Of a stretch of DNA of 64,000 nucleotides, positions 33,237 through 42,645 are shown piece by piece; positions within the stretch are counted from its first letter, which is position 1, and every line of letters begins with the position of its first letter. This stretch comes from Hydrogenophaga sp. IBVHS1 (GTDB lineage: Bacteria; Pseudomonadota; Gammaproteobacteria; Burkholderiales; Burkholderiaceae_C). The position numbers were made by a program, and so were the translations under genes. The stretch covers positions 930,001 through 994,000 of the forward strand of contig NZ_NFUU01000001.1 in the NCBI RefSeq assembly GCF_002127265.1. The letters run 5' to 3'. The notes under the pieces were generated by a model, which was given only the letters and a program-made list of their open reading frames with translations, did no database searches and was not told the origin of the DNA.

Positions 33237-34493
33237 TCAACCCGGCAAGTGAGAAAGCACGCGAGTGATCACCGCTTCGGCCTGCGGATCCACCAGCGCG
33301 GCGGCATCGGAATCATGTGGCGTTGACCAGGCAGCAGTCACGCCACGCACCACTTCGTCTCCATTCCCCACCAGCGAGCTCTGCCCCAGCGCATCGAGCC
33401 GTTCGTAGCTCTCTGAAAAATTCCAGACGTTGGGGCCGTGCAGCACCGCACAGCCCAGCGCCAGCGGCTCGTGCGGGTTGTGACCGCCCACGGGTGCGAA
33501 CGAGCCCCCCACCAGCGCGATGGGTGCCAGCCGGTACCACAGGCCCATTTCGCCAATGCTGTCGGCCACGTAGACGCTCGCGCTCGTGGGCAACAGAGCG
33601 CCCGCACTGCGCAGCGGCGCATCGCCCGCCAGCGCCGCCACTTCACCGCCGCGAGCCGGTGCGCGCGGTGCAATCAGCAGCAAGGCGTCTGGCAGTTGCT
33701 CGCGCAATCGCGCATGGGCCTGCAGCGCCAGCGCTTCTTCGCCCGGATGGCTCGACGCCAGCAGCCACACCGGCCGAGCGCGCAGCGCATCACGCCAGGC
33801 CGCCAGCTCATCCACATCGCAACCCAGCGCGGGCACCAGCGACTTGATGGTGCCGCTCACGGTGATGCGCTCGCGGGCCGCGCCGAGCTTGACGAGCGCT
33901 TCCGCGGTGGCGTCGTTCTGCGCGAACACATCACGAAAACCCGGCAGCAAGGCCTGGTACAGCCAGCGGCCCCAGCGCCGCTTGGCCAGCGATTCGGGCG
34001 ATAGCCGCGCATTCACGAGCACGCGCGGAATGCCCCTTGCATCGGTGCCGGCAATCAGCGCGGGCCACAGGTCCATTTCGCACCACAGCGCGAGTGAAGG
34101 GCGCCAGTGGTCGAGGAACCGGGCCACCGCTTCGGGGGTGTCCACCGGCGCGAACTGGTGCTGGCAGCGCGGGGGCAGGCCGGTGCGCTTGAGCGCATCG
34201 CCCGAGGTGCGCGCGGTGGTGGTGATGAGAAAGCTGCAGTCGGGCCGCAGCGGCGCCAGGCGCGCGAACAAGCCGGCGAGCGCCATGGCCTCGCCCACAC
34301 CCACGGCATGGCCCCAGACCACCGTGCCCTGCGGCCGGTCGGCGTATTCGCTGCCGAGTTTCTGGCGCACGCTGCGTGGGGTTTCCTTGCCGCGCTTCAG
34401 GCGCCGCTCCAGCCCTTTGCGCCACACCGGCGCGAGCGCGCTTGCCAGGCCCAGGTAGGCCTGCAGCACCCAGGGCTGGCGCGCTCCGCTCAC
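33237..34493 (-). CDS. WaaA/KdtA-like GT30 glycosyltransferase, divergent
   Basis: A 418-residue GT-B transferase of the 3-deoxy-D-manno-octulosonate transferase family. It starts at a GTG overlapping the upstream paralogue's stop (GTGA), with GGAGG before it. Family motifs are the GHAVGVGEA segment, NARLSPES, FAQNDATAEAL and VGGHNPHEPLALG. Canonical WaaA has a catalytic Glu in R-E-R-L-G before the first strand; here that stretch reads RQKLG, a Gln at the matching place. The N-terminal hydrophobic anchor is reduced. Donor and acceptor may therefore differ from Kdo and lipid A. It lies next to nonulosonic-acid genes. Confidence 0.85.
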   Translation of the reverse strand: MSGARQPWVLQAYLGLASALAPVWRKGLERRLKRGKETPRSVRQKLGSEYADRPQGTVVWGHAVGVGEAMALAGLFARLAPLRPDCSFLITTTARTSGDALKRTGLPPRCQHQFAPVDTPEAVARFLDHWRPSLALWCEMDLWPALIAGTDARGIPRVLVNARLSPESLAKRRWGRWLYQALLPGFRDVFAQNDATAEALVKLGAARERITVSGTIKSLVPALGCDVDELAAWRDALRARPVWLLASSHPGEEALALQAHARLREQLPDALLLIAPRAPARGGEVAALAGDAPLRSAGALLPTSASVYVADSIGEMGLWYRLAPIALVGGSFAPVGGHNPHEPLALGCAVLHGPNVWNFSESYERLDALGQSSLVGNGDEVVRGVTAAWSTPHDSDAAALVDPQAEAVITRVLSHLPG

Positions 34494-35890
34494 CCCCGGC
34501 CCTCCAGCCAGGGCACCAGCGTGGCCATGTGTTTTTCGGTGGCGCCGCCGTGTTCCGCGTAAAAGGCTTCCGCGCCGGCGATCGCAAGCGCGTAATCGGC
34601 GGGCGAGGTGAGCAGTTTCACCAGCGCGTCGGCCAGGCTGGGGATCGTCATGTGCTGCTGCAGCACACCCGCTGCCAGCGCTTCCACGCCGGGGTACTCG
34701 ATACCCCAGATGCTGTGGCCCACCATCACCGGTTTCTTCAGCGCCAGCGGCTCGATGACGTTGTGCGCACCGAGTGGCACAAAGGACGCACCGACCACCA
34801 CCACCTGCGAGAGCGCGAGGTAAAAGTACATCTCGCCCAGCGAGTCGCCGAGCAGCACGTCCACTTGCGTCATGTCGGGCGCGTCGGCGGTGGGCGCGAG
34901 CTCCGCGTTCAGCATGCGGCTGCGGCGCGCCACCTTCAAGCCGGCAGCCTCCAGCAGTTCGGCCACCGTGTCGAAGCGCTGCGGGCTGCGCGGCACGTAC
35001 ACCACCAGCAGACGCGGCAGGCCGGCCTGCACCAGCCCGGCCTGCACGCGCGCAATCGCGTCGATGAACTGCTCGTCCTCGCCCACGATGGCGCTGGCAA
35101 AACACAGCACGGGTCGTCCGCCCGGCACAGCGGTGGCCAGGCTCCAGGGAGCGAGCAGCGTGCGCGCGGCGGCGAGTTGCGCGGGCGATACCGGCAGGTC
35201 GAAACGCGTCTCACCGGCGATCACCACGCGCTCGCAACCGACGGCGCGAAAGCGTTGCGCGTGCGTTTCAGATTTGCACAGCACCAGCTGGTACGCCTGG
35301 AAAATGCCGGCGCGAAAGCCGCCCCACTTCCGGTCGCGCTCGATGCTTTTCTTCGGGTACTGCGCGTTGGCGATGCACAGCGGCACGCGCTGGCGGCGGA
35401 TGCTGGCCAGCAGCACCGGCCAGGTGTCGATCTCGGTCATCATGGCGGCGCGCGGACGCACGCGGCGGATGAAGCGGCGCACCGCCCAGCCCAGTTCCAG
35501 TGGCACGAAGGCCACCTGCGCGCGGCCCTGACCAATGGCTTCTTCAAACAGTTGGCTGGCCGCCGTGCGGCCAGCGGGCGTGAGCGTGGTCACCAGCACC
35601 GGGTAGCCGGCTGCGAGCAGCGCACGAACCAGCGGCGCCGCGCCTCGAATCTCGCCCATGGAAGCCGAGTGCACCCACAACGGGCTTTGCAGCGGGGTGT
35701 CGACGCCGCCAAAGCGTTCGCGCCAATGCTGGCGGTACAGCGGCTCCCGCTTGCCGCGTTGCCACAGAAACAGCAGAAAAAACGGCAGCAGCAGGTGCCA
35801 CAGCAGTTCGTACAGCGCGATCATGGCCGACAGGCGCCAGCCGGGCGGGAACGGACGGGGCGACTGGCGGTTGGAAGAGGGCAGGGCCAT
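34490..35890 (-). CDS. WaaA/KdtA-like GT30 glycosyltransferase
   Basis: A 466-residue membrane-anchored GT-B transferase. The WaaA-type N-terminus appears as MIALYELLWHLLLPFFLLFLW followed by RQHWRERFGG, with the expected catalytic Glu, and HSASMGEIRGAAPLV. Later motifs include TEIDTWP, NAQYPKKS and LGAHNVIEPLALKKP. An ATG at 35824 matches the usual family start and would give 444 residues; 35890 is the longer choice. It is the first of two tandem GT30 genes and diverges from neuA. It may add Kdo or another 3-deoxy-keto sugar to a glycolipid. Confidence 0.87.
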   Translation of the reverse strand: MALPSSNRQSPRPFPPGWRLSAMIALYELLWHLLLPFFLLFLWQRGKREPLYRQHWRERFGGVDTPLQSPLWVHSASMGEIRGAAPLVRALLAAGYPVLVTTLTPAGRTAASQLFEEAIGQGRAQVAFVPLELGWAVRRFIRRVRPRAAMMTEIDTWPVLLASIRRQRVPLCIANAQYPKKSIERDRKWGGFRAGIFQAYQLVLCKSETHAQRFRAVGCERVVIAGETRFDLPVSPAQLAAARTLLAPWSLATAVPGGRPVLCFASAIVGEDEQFIDAIARVQAGLVQAGLPRLLVVYVPRSPQRFDTVAELLEAAGLKVARRSRMLNAELAPTADAPDMTQVDVLLGDSLGEMYFYLALSQVVVVGASFVPLGAHNVIEPLALKKPVMVGHSIWGIEYPGVEALAAGVLQQHMTIPSLADALVKLLTSPADYALAIAGAEAFYAEHGGATEKHMATLVPWLEGRG

Positions 35891-36004
35891 CGGTGGATGC
35901 GGAGTGCGCTGGCCGGGAGCCCGGCAAAAGGCTTTCAGTATAGTTACGCACCTGCACCCGCCGCCCCACCGTGCGGGCGCTCCCCGCACCACAGGAAATC
36001 CACC

Positions 36005-36691
36005 ATGTCCCTTCCATCTCCGGCCTGGACCGCGGTCATCCCGCTGCGCGCCGGATCCAGGGGCTTGCCCTCCAAGAACATTCGTCCGCTCGCGGGCAAG
36101 CCGCTGTACCGACATGCGCTCGATCAGGCGCTGGCCGCCGGCGCATCCCGCGTGGTGATCACCACCGATATCCCCGAGGTGCTCTGGGCCGAGCTGCCCA
36201 CCCAGGTGACGCTGGTCGAGCGACCCGCCCAACTCGCGGGCGACAGCGTGCCCATGGCGCCGGTGTTGCAGCACGCACTGGAAACCGCCAACGTGCACGG
36301 GCCCGTGGTGCTGCTGCAGGCCACTTCGCCGCTGCGCCGTCCGGCCGACATTGAAGCCGCGCTGGGCGTGTTCGCTGGCGGGTATTTCGAACTCGTCATG
36401 TCGGTCACCGAGGCCGACCGGGGCGTGCTCAAGTGGGGCACACTGCGAGGCAACCGCTTCCAGCCGCTGTCCGATCCGGCGCACTGTTTCGCCAACCGCC
36501 AGAGCCTGCCCCAGGTGGTGCGGCCCAACGGTGCCATCTATGTCTGCGATGCCGACTGGTTCCTGGCACGAGGCAGCTTTGTCTCGGAGCGCATCGGCGT
36601 GCTGCCGATGCCTGCCGAGCGCAGCCAGGACATCGACACGCTGGAAGATTTCGAGCGCTGCGAGGCGCTCCTGAAACAGATCAGTCCCTGA
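36005..36691 (+). CDS. neuA: acylneuraminate (nonulosonate) cytidylyltransferase
   Basis: A 228-residue CMP-sialate synthetase-type nucleotidyltransferase. The nucleotide-binding motif IPLRAGSRGLPSKNIRPLAGKPL is close to the N-terminus (about 12-34), QATSPLRRPADIE follows, and RPNGAIY plus the terminal QDIDTLEDF match the NeuA family. It activates a nonulosonic acid as its CMP sugar. The ATG at 36005 follows AGGAAATC. The neuB gene begins 13 bases after its stop. Whether the sugar is Neu5Ac, legionaminate or Kdn is not settled by sequence. Confidence 0.9.
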   Translation: MSLPSPAWTAVIPLRAGSRGLPSKNIRPLAGKPLYRHALDQALAAGASRVVITTDIPEVLWAELPTQVTLVERPAQLAGDSVPMAPVLQHALETANVHGPVVLLQATSPLRRPADIEAALGVFAGGYFELVMSVTEADRGVLKWGTLRGNRFQPLSDPAHCFANRQSLPQVVRPNGAIYVCDADWFLARGSFVSERIGVLPMPAERSQDIDTLEDFERCEALLKQISP

Positions 36692-36704
36692 AGGAATTGC
36701 ACCC

Positions 36705-37757
36705 ATGAAGATCGCCCACCGAGAGATCTCGCCCGCCCACCCGCCGCTGGTGGTGGCCGAGATCGGCATCAACCACGGCGGCAGCCTCGATGTGGCCAAA
36801 GGCATGGTGCTCGCCGCGCACCGCGCCGGCTGCGAGATGGTCAAGCACCAGACCCATTTCGTGGACGATGAAATGACCGAAGAGGCCAAGGCTATCTTCC
36901 CGCCCAACGCCGACAAATCGATCTGGGACGTGATGGCGGAATGCGCGCTGTCGAAAGACGACGAGATCTCGCTGAAGAAGTACGCCGAGTCGCTCGGCAT
37001 GATCTACATCTCCACGCCGTTCTCTCGTGCAGCCGCCGATTTTCTCAACGACATCGGCATTGCGGCCTTCAAGATCGGCTCGGGCGAATGCAACCATGTG
37101 CCGCTGATCCGCCACATCGCCAGCTTCGGCAAGCCCATCATCATGAGCACCGGCATGCAGACCATCGACGGCATGCGGCCCTCGGTGAAGGCGCTCGACG
37201 ATGCCGGAGTGGACTATGCGCTGCTGGAGTGCACCAACCTCTACCCCTCGCCCCCTGAAATCGTGAGCCTGCAGGGCATCACCGAACTCCGCAACGCCTT
37301 CCCGCACGCCGTCATCGGGTTCTCCGACCACAGCATCGGGCCGGAAATGGCCATCTCTGCGGTGGCGCTGGGTGCCTGCATCCTGGAGCGCCACTTCACC
37401 GACACGCGTTACCGCAAGGGTCCGGACATTTCCTGTTCCATGGACCCGGCCGAACTCAAGTTCCTGATCGACCGCTCGCGCGAGATCCACACCGCGCTGC
37501 ACAACCCCAAAGTGCGCACCGCACCCGAGGAAGACGTGTACCGGTTCGCGCGTGGCTCCATGGTGGCCGACCGTGACCTGGCGGCCGGCCATGTGATCAC
37601 CGCCACCGACATCTGGGCGCGCCGTCCCGGCTCCGGCGAAATCTCGGTGCAGCACTTCGACCGGCTGGTGGGCGCAAAACTCACGCGCGCCGTGAAGCGG
37701 AACCAGCAGTTGCTGTGGAGCGACCTCGACGGCGTGAAGCCGCTGGTGAACACCTGA
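36705..37757 (+). CDS. neuB: N-acetylneuraminate/nonulosonate synthase
   Basis: A 350-residue two-domain synthase. The TIM barrel has AEIGINHGGSLD at the N-terminus, KIGSGECNH, the CTNLYPSP motif and GFSDHSIG. A C-terminal SAF/antifreeze-like domain lies after residue 285 (ARGSMVADRDLAAGHVIT; RPGSGEIS). NeuB-type enzymes condense phosphoenolpyruvate with a mannosamine derivative to give a nine-carbon keto acid. It is the central enzyme of the locus and shares its final A with the start of neuC (TGATG). Confidence 0.92.
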   Translation: MKIAHREISPAHPPLVVAEIGINHGGSLDVAKGMVLAAHRAGCEMVKHQTHFVDDEMTEEAKAIFPPNADKSIWDVMAECALSKDDEISLKKYAESLGMIYISTPFSRAAADFLNDIGIAAFKIGSGECNHVPLIRHIASFGKPIIMSTGMQTIDGMRPSVKALDDAGVDYALLECTNLYPSPPEIVSLQGITELRNAFPHAVIGFSDHSIGPEMAISAVALGACILERHFTDTRYRKGPDISCSMDPAELKFLIDRSREIHTALHNPKVRTAPEEDVYRFARGSMVADRDLAAGHVITATDIWARRPGSGEISVQHFDRLVGAKLTRAVKRNQQLLWSDLDGVKPLVNT

Positions 37758-38875
37758 TGGGCCAGAAGCTGCTTTTTGTAACCGGCACGCGCGCCGACTT
37801 CGGCAAGCTGGAGCCGCTGGCGCTGGCGGCGCAGCGCGCGGGCTTCGACATCAGCTTCTTCATCACCGGTATGCACATGATGCGGCGCTATGGCGAAACG
37901 CGCCTGGAGGTGAAGCGTTTTCCGAAGGCCGAGTTCTTCGAGTTCGTCAACCAGCGCGAAGGCGACGCGCAGGATTTCATCCTCTCCAAGACCATCCTGG
38001 GCTTCTCTGATTTCGTGCACGAGCACCGGCCCGACCTGGTGGTGATCCACGGCGACCGGGTCGAGGCACTGGCCGCCTCCATCGTTTGCGCCATGAAGTA
38101 CATCGCTTCGGCGCACATCGAAGGCGGCGAGGTCTCGGGCACCATCGACGAGAGCATTCGCCACTGCAACACCAAGCTGTGTTCGCAGCATTTTGTGAGT
38201 TCGGAAGAGGCGCGCCAGCGCGTGCTGGCGCTGGGCGAACCGGCCGACCGCGTGCACAACATCGGCTCGCCCGAGCTCGACACCCACGCACAACCCTCGG
38301 GTGTGACGCTGGCGCAGGTGAAGGAGCGCTACGCGATTCCGTTTGACGACTACGGCATCGCCATCTTCCATCCGGTCACTTCCGAGGCCGACACCATCGG
38401 CGCGCAGGCGCAGGCGCTGTTCTCGCGGCTGGAGGCCAGTGGCCGGAACTTCGTGGTGATCTCGCCCAACAACGACCCGGGCACCGAAGACATCTTTGCC
38501 GTTCTCGATCGCCTGCCACCCGCCCGCTTCCGGCAGATTCCATCCATGCGCTTTGCCTATTTTTCCGAGCTCATGCGGCACGCATCGGCCATGGTGGGCA
38601 ACAGCAGCGCGGGGGTGCGCGAGGCCCCCTTTCTTGGCGTGCCGAGCCTGGAGGTGGGCACGCGGCAGAACAAGCGCGCCAGCGGACCGTCGATCACTGC
38701 GTGTGCGGCGAGCGATGCGAGCGTGATCGATCGTTTCCTTGGTGAGACATGGGGCCAGCGTTTTGCCGCCGACACCACCTTCGGCCATGGCCGAGCGGCC
38801 GAGGGCTTTGTGGAGGTGCTGCGCCGTCCCGGGTTCTGGCTGCAGCCCCTGCAAAAGGCTTTTTCCAGCGACTGA
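37757..38875 (+). CDS. neuC: UDP-N-acetylglucosamine 2-epimerase, hydrolysing type
   Basis: A 372-residue GT-B-fold epimerase starting GQKLLFVTGTRADFGKLEPL. The conserved histidine and glutamate segments include VIHGDRVEALA, HIEGGEVSGTIDESIRH, FHPVT and GNSSAGVREAPFLGVPSLEVGTRQ. The hydrolysing (NeuC) type converts a UDP-HexNAc to free mannosamine-type sugar, the NeuB substrate. With neuA and neuB this is the minimal route to a CMP-nonulosonic acid. The ATG overlaps the neuB stop and is itself followed with overlap by the membrane polymerase/ligase gene. Confidence 0.92.
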   Translation: MGQKLLFVTGTRADFGKLEPLALAAQRAGFDISFFITGMHMMRRYGETRLEVKRFPKAEFFEFVNQREGDAQDFILSKTILGFSDFVHEHRPDLVVIHGDRVEALAASIVCAMKYIASAHIEGGEVSGTIDESIRHCNTKLCSQHFVSSEEARQRVLALGEPADRVHNIGSPELDTHAQPSGVTLAQVKERYAIPFDDYGIAIFHPVTSEADTIGAQAQALFSRLEASGRNFVVISPNNDPGTEDIFAVLDRLPPARFRQIPSMRFAYFSELMRHASAMVGNSSAGVREAPFLGVPSLEVGTRQNKRASGPSITACAASDASVIDRFLGETWGQRFAADTTFGHGRAAEGFVEVLRRPGFWLQPLQKAFSSD

Positions 38876-40131
38876 TGGTCATCGACGCACCCGCTCCCTT
38901 GGTCCTCCACCGTTTTCAGTCCGCGATGGACCAGACCGCTCGGTGGGCAGCAGTGGCACTGCTGCTGGGCGCCCCCACCTCGATCGCGCTGGTCAACATC
39001 TCGGTGTTGCTCATTCTGGTGTGCTGGCCGCTTTCCGGGCGCTACGCCGAGAAGTGGGCCTTGATCCGCCGGCATCCCATCACGTTGCCGAGCCTGCTGC
39101 TGTTCGCTCTGGTGCTGGTGGGCATTGCGTACACCGATGCACCGCGCTCCACCATCGGCACCCACCTCTACGTGTACAGCAAGTTCCCCATGATGCTGAT
39201 GCTGCTGACGCTGCTGCACGAGCCACGCTGGCAGAACCGCGCGCTGGTGGCGTTTGCCGTGGGTGCGTTGATCACGCTGGTGTCCACCTACGCCAACATC
39301 TGGGTCGAGGTGCCGTGGTCGGACTCCCATACCCGCGGCTTCGGCGTGAGCCACAACATTTTCAACGACTACATCGCACAGGGTCTTGCGATGTCGTTCT
39401 TTACTGCGCTGGCGGTGGTGTATGCGCTGGAGGCCCGGGGGCGCGCCGCGCAGGTGGCGTGGTCCGTGGTGGCCATGTTCACTGTGTTCAGCATCACCCA
39501 CCTGCTGCAGGGGCGCACAGGTCAGGCGGTGTTGCTGGCCATGTTCTGCGCGCTGGCGCTGGTGTCGGTGCCGGTGGTCTGGCGCTGGCGCTCGCTGGCT
39601 GCCGTGCTGCTGATCACGGCCATCCTGTTTGCCTCGTCCCCTCTGCTGCGGCAGCGCATTCTTACCGGCTTCGCCGAGTTCGGCCAGTACCTCGATGGGG
39701 GCGTGGTCAACACCTCCATCGGCGCGCGGCTGGACATGTGGAAAAACGCGGCGGAAATGTTTGTGGCCAGCCCGATCTGGGGCCATGGCACCGGCGGCTA
39801 CCGCGTGTATTCGCTCCAGTTCTACAACGACGCCGGGCAGTGCGCGATTTCCTGTGTGCACCCTCACAACCAGTTTCTCTTTTTTGCCGCCGAGCACGGC
39901 GTCTTTGGTCTGCTGGCTTACGTGTGGCTGCTGCAGCGCTCGCTGGCAGCGGGCCTGGCGCAACAAGGGCGTTACCGGCTGCTGGCGGCGGCCTTCATGG
40001 CCATCCTGCTGGTCGACAGTTTCATCAACGGGCCGTTCTGGGTGACCACGGAGCGGCACTTCTTCGCCTCCGTACTGCCATTGCTGCTGGCCGGGTGGCG
40101 CGGCTCGGCACCAGCCCCGGCCGCGAGGTGA
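38875..40131 (+). CDS. O-antigen ligase/polymerase family membrane protein
   Basis: A 418-residue integral membrane protein with about twelve helices and a large periplasmic loop (about residues 275-345). The loop has GARLDMWKNAAEMF, SPIWGHGTGGYR and HPHNQFLFFAAEHGVFG, the WaaL/Wzy (Wzy_C) signature with the functional histidine. It joins or polymerises undecaprenyl-linked glycan. The ATG at 38875 overlaps the neuC stop; an upstream in-frame start would lie inside neuC. It is the fourth gene of the neuABC operon. Confidence 0.9.
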   Translation: MVIDAPAPLVLHRFQSAMDQTARWAAVALLLGAPTSIALVNISVLLILVCWPLSGRYAEKWALIRRHPITLPSLLLFALVLVGIAYTDAPRSTIGTHLYVYSKFPMMLMLLTLLHEPRWQNRALVAFAVGALITLVSTYANIWVEVPWSDSHTRGFGVSHNIFNDYIAQGLAMSFFTALAVVYALEARGRAAQVAWSVVAMFTVFSITHLLQGRTGQAVLLAMFCALALVSVPVVWRWRSLAAVLLITAILFASSPLLRQRILTGFAEFGQYLDGGVVNTSIGARLDMWKNAAEMFVASPIWGHGTGGYRVYSLQFYNDAGQCAISCVHPHNQFLFFAAEHGVFGLLAYVWLLQRSLAAGLAQQGRYRLLAAAFMAILLVDSFINGPFWVTTERHFFASVLPLLLAGWRGSAPAPAAR

Positions 40132-40136
40132 CGCGC

Positions 40137-41231
40137 ATGATTCCCCGCTGGAAGATCGAACGCGAGCTGGAGACCCTGCGCCAGCAGCTTCGGTCGCTGC
40201 CCGAGCGCCTGGTGGGCCCGGCACGCCAGCGTCGGCTCGATGCCCGGTTTCCATCGGATTACCGCGTGCAGAACGGCGCGGCGCCGCTCACGCAGAAGGT
40301 GGCGATCTTTCTGGTGTACCAGCCCAAGGGCATGGCCGCCTCGGTGCTCGAGACCTGCCGGCACCTTACAAAGCGCGGCTACGCCGTGTTGCTGGTGGCC
40401 AATGCGCCGGTGTCGGCACAAGACCAGCAGGCCATGGGGGCCTGCGTGTGGCGCTTTGTCGAACGGCCCAACTTTGGTTACGACTTCGGGGGCTACCGCG
40501 ATGGCATCCGGCTGCTCTGGCACTGGTCGGTATCACCAGATCACCTCGTCATCCTCAACGACAGCGTGTGGTTTCCACTGGACAAGGGCGAGACCATGCT
40601 GGCGTCCATGGAGCGGTCCCCTGCGGGCTTCGTCGGCGCTCTGCGGCATGTCGACCATCCGCAGCCTGAGTCCGAACACACGGGCATTTTTCTTTCGTAC
40701 TTTTTCCATATCAAGCGTTCGGTGCTGAGTTCGACCGTGTTTCTCGATTACTGGAACTACTATGTGGCCACCAGCAACAAGTACCTCACGGTGCGCCGGG
40801 GCGAGCGCGGTTTCTCACGTGCATTGTTCGCCGCGGGTGTGCCGAGCGAAGGCATTTACTCGCGCGATCGATTGCTGCAAGCACTGGCGCAGCAGCCGGT
40901 GGAGGCCGTGGTCAAGACGCTGGAGTACGGCGCCTACACCGACCTGAACCTGCAGCACGAGCGCGACGAACTGCTGAGTTCGGGTGCTCGCGACACCGCC
41001 TGGCGCGCGAAGGCCATGGCGCACATCGAAGCGGTGTCTGCCCGGCGCAACTTCCATTCAGCTTTCTGCTACGCCACCATCGGGCTGCTCGGCGTGCCGG
41101 TGCTCAAGAAGAACCGGGGCGAGCTGCAGATTCGCATGCGGCGGCAGTACGTGCGCGCGGTGGAGGCGGGCGATCTGCCCCGGCCCGATGAAGCCACGTA
41201 TGCGGAGATCGTGGCCAGCGTGGCGGGCTGA
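40137..41231 (+). CDS. RgpF-like (rhamnan synthesis F family) glycosyltransferase
   Basis: A 364-residue protein. The ATG at 40137 has a strong GAGGTG six bases away; a GTG three codons upstream overlaps the previous stop. Residues 55-330 show the rhamnan-synthesis F pattern: VAIFLVYQPKGM, NFGYDFGGYRDGIRLL, VILNDSVWFPL and FFHIKRSVL. These cytosolic transferases build rhamnose- or other 6-deoxyhexose-containing glycans. It ends the neu operon and converges on the TolC-type gene three bases away. Confidence 0.85.
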   Translation: MIPRWKIERELETLRQQLRSLPERLVGPARQRRLDARFPSDYRVQNGAAPLTQKVAIFLVYQPKGMAASVLETCRHLTKRGYAVLLVANAPVSAQDQQAMGACVWRFVERPNFGYDFGGYRDGIRLLWHWSVSPDHLVILNDSVWFPLDKGETMLASMERSPAGFVGALRHVDHPQPESEHTGIFLSYFFHIKRSVLSSTVFLDYWNYYVATSNKYLTVRRGERGFSRALFAAGVPSEGIYSRDRLLQALAQQPVEAVVKTLEYGAYTDLNLQHERDELLSSGARDTAWRAKAMAHIEAVSARRNFHSAFCYATIGLLGVPVLKKNRGELQIRMRRQYVRAVEAGDLPRPDEATYAEIVASVAG

Positions 41232-41234
41232 CGC

Positions 41235-42596
41235 TCAGGGCGCCAGCAGCGAGTTGACCGGCCGCAGGTCTTCGGGTGCCAGCCTGCCGCTGGCCTGGCG
41301 CAGCCGCAGACTGCCTATCAGCACGTTGTAGCGCGCCTGAGCGAGGTCGCGTTTGGTCTGGAACAACTGGCTCTGGGCGTTGAGCACATCGATGTTGATG
41401 CGCACGCCCACCTGGTACCCGAGGCGGTTGGCGTCGAGTGCGCTCTGGCTGGAGGCCTCGGCCGCTTCCAGTGCCTTCACCTGACCCTGGCCCGAGACCA
41501 CGCCCAGGTAGGCACTTCGCGTGTTCAGGTCCACGCCTCGCCGTGTGGCTTCAAGGTCGGTGCGGGCTTTTTCTTCCAGCGACAGCGTTTCCTTCACCCG
41601 GTTCTGGATCGAGAACCCGGCGAACAGTGGCATGTTGAACTGCACCCCCACGCTGGCGTTGTTGGTGCGCACATTGCCCGGCACGATGGCCACGTTGGAC
41701 GGCGCGCGCGCCACCTGGTATTGCGCCACCAGGTCGACTGTGGGTTTGTGACCGGCTTCGGCCTTGGCGGTCTCGAGTTTCGCGATCTCCAGCGCGCGCG
41801 TGGCCTGCAGGATGGCCGGATGGGTTTCATCGGCCAGGTTCACCCAGGCCTGTGGATCGGCCGGCAGCAGCTCGGGCAAGGCTACGGGGGCAATCAAGGG
41901 CCGAGGCGTCACGCTGGGACGACCCACCAGCTGGTCCAGCGCCAGCCGTTTCACGCGCAGGTCGTTTTCTGCGGCGATCTCTCGCGCCAGCACCAGGTCG
42001 TATTGAGCCTGGGCTTCCCGGGAGTCAGTCACGGTGGTGGTGCCGAGCTCGAAGTTGCGTTTGGCCGCCGCGAGCTGTTCGCCCACGGCGGTTTTTTGCG
42101 CCTGCACGAAGGCCAGCGTGTCCTGCGCGGCGAGCACGTCGAAATAGGCCTGCGAAGTGCGCAGGATCAGGTCCTGCTCGGCCTGGGTAAGGCGTGCCCT
42201 GGCCACGTCAATGGAGAGTTGTGCCTGCTCGTTCACCAGCTTGTTGACCGGCCGGTAAAGTGGCTGGCTGGCCGAGACGCCGGTGCTCTGGCTGTTGGTG
42301 GTGGCGTCGAGCACGGGGTTGCTGGCATCGCGGCGCGCCCAGCTCGCTGCCGCAGCCAGTCCTACCTGAGGCAGCAGGCCCGCGCGGGCCTGGGCCGCAC
42401 GGGAAAGGTCGGCTTCGTACTGCGAGCGCGCCGAGAGGTAGGTGGCGTCAAAACCCCGCGCGGCTTCGTACAGCTCCACCAGGCTCTGTGCCTGCGCACC
42501 CGCAGCGCCCAGCACCAGCAACGCGGCCAGCGCCGTGTGGCGGAGGGCAGGCAGGCCGCTTCGGGCGGTGGAAGGCTGGGCGATCGGGGCGTTCAT
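41235..42596 (-). CDS. TolC family outer-membrane channel protein
   Basis: A 453-residue outer-membrane efflux protein with a signal peptide (LAALLVLGAAGAQAQ, residues 22-36) and two TolC repeats rich in Ala/Gln heptads. It carries the family's SQPLYR (first repeat), FNMPLFAGF (second repeat) and QARYNVLIGSLRLRQASG motifs. The trimer provides the exit duct for tripartite pumps or type I secretion. It is the last gene of a six-gene leftward operon that also encodes an RND pump and adaptor, its likely partners. Confidence 0.93.
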   Translation of the reverse strand: MNAPIAQPSTARSGLPALRHTALAALLVLGAAGAQAQSLVELYEAARGFDATYLSARSQYEADLSRAAQARAGLLPQVGLAAAASWARRDASNPVLDATTNSQSTGVSASQPLYRPVNKLVNEQAQLSIDVARARLTQAEQDLILRTSQAYFDVLAAQDTLAFVQAQKTAVGEQLAAAKRNFELGTTTVTDSREAQAQYDLVLAREIAAENDLRVKRLALDQLVGRPSVTPRPLIAPVALPELLPADPQAWVNLADETHPAILQATRALEIAKLETAKAEAGHKPTVDLVAQYQVARAPSNVAIVPGNVRTNNASVGVQFNMPLFAGFSIQNRVKETLSLEEKARTDLEATRRGVDLNTRSAYLGVVSGQGQVKALEAAEASSQSALDANRLGYQVGVRINIDVLNAQSQLFQTKRDLAQARYNVLIGSLRLRQASGRLAPEDLRPVNSLLAP

Positions 42597-42645
42597 GAAA
42601 GGTCCTTTGAAACAAGGCGGTGCGGTGCGATGCGGGGCAGCGGGC

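Noticed and set aside
33190-33238. GATTTCT ... AGAAATC inverted repeat between the convergent mutase and GT30 genes
   Set aside because: The arms are 35 bases apart, short, and lack a T tract, so I cannot call it a terminator.
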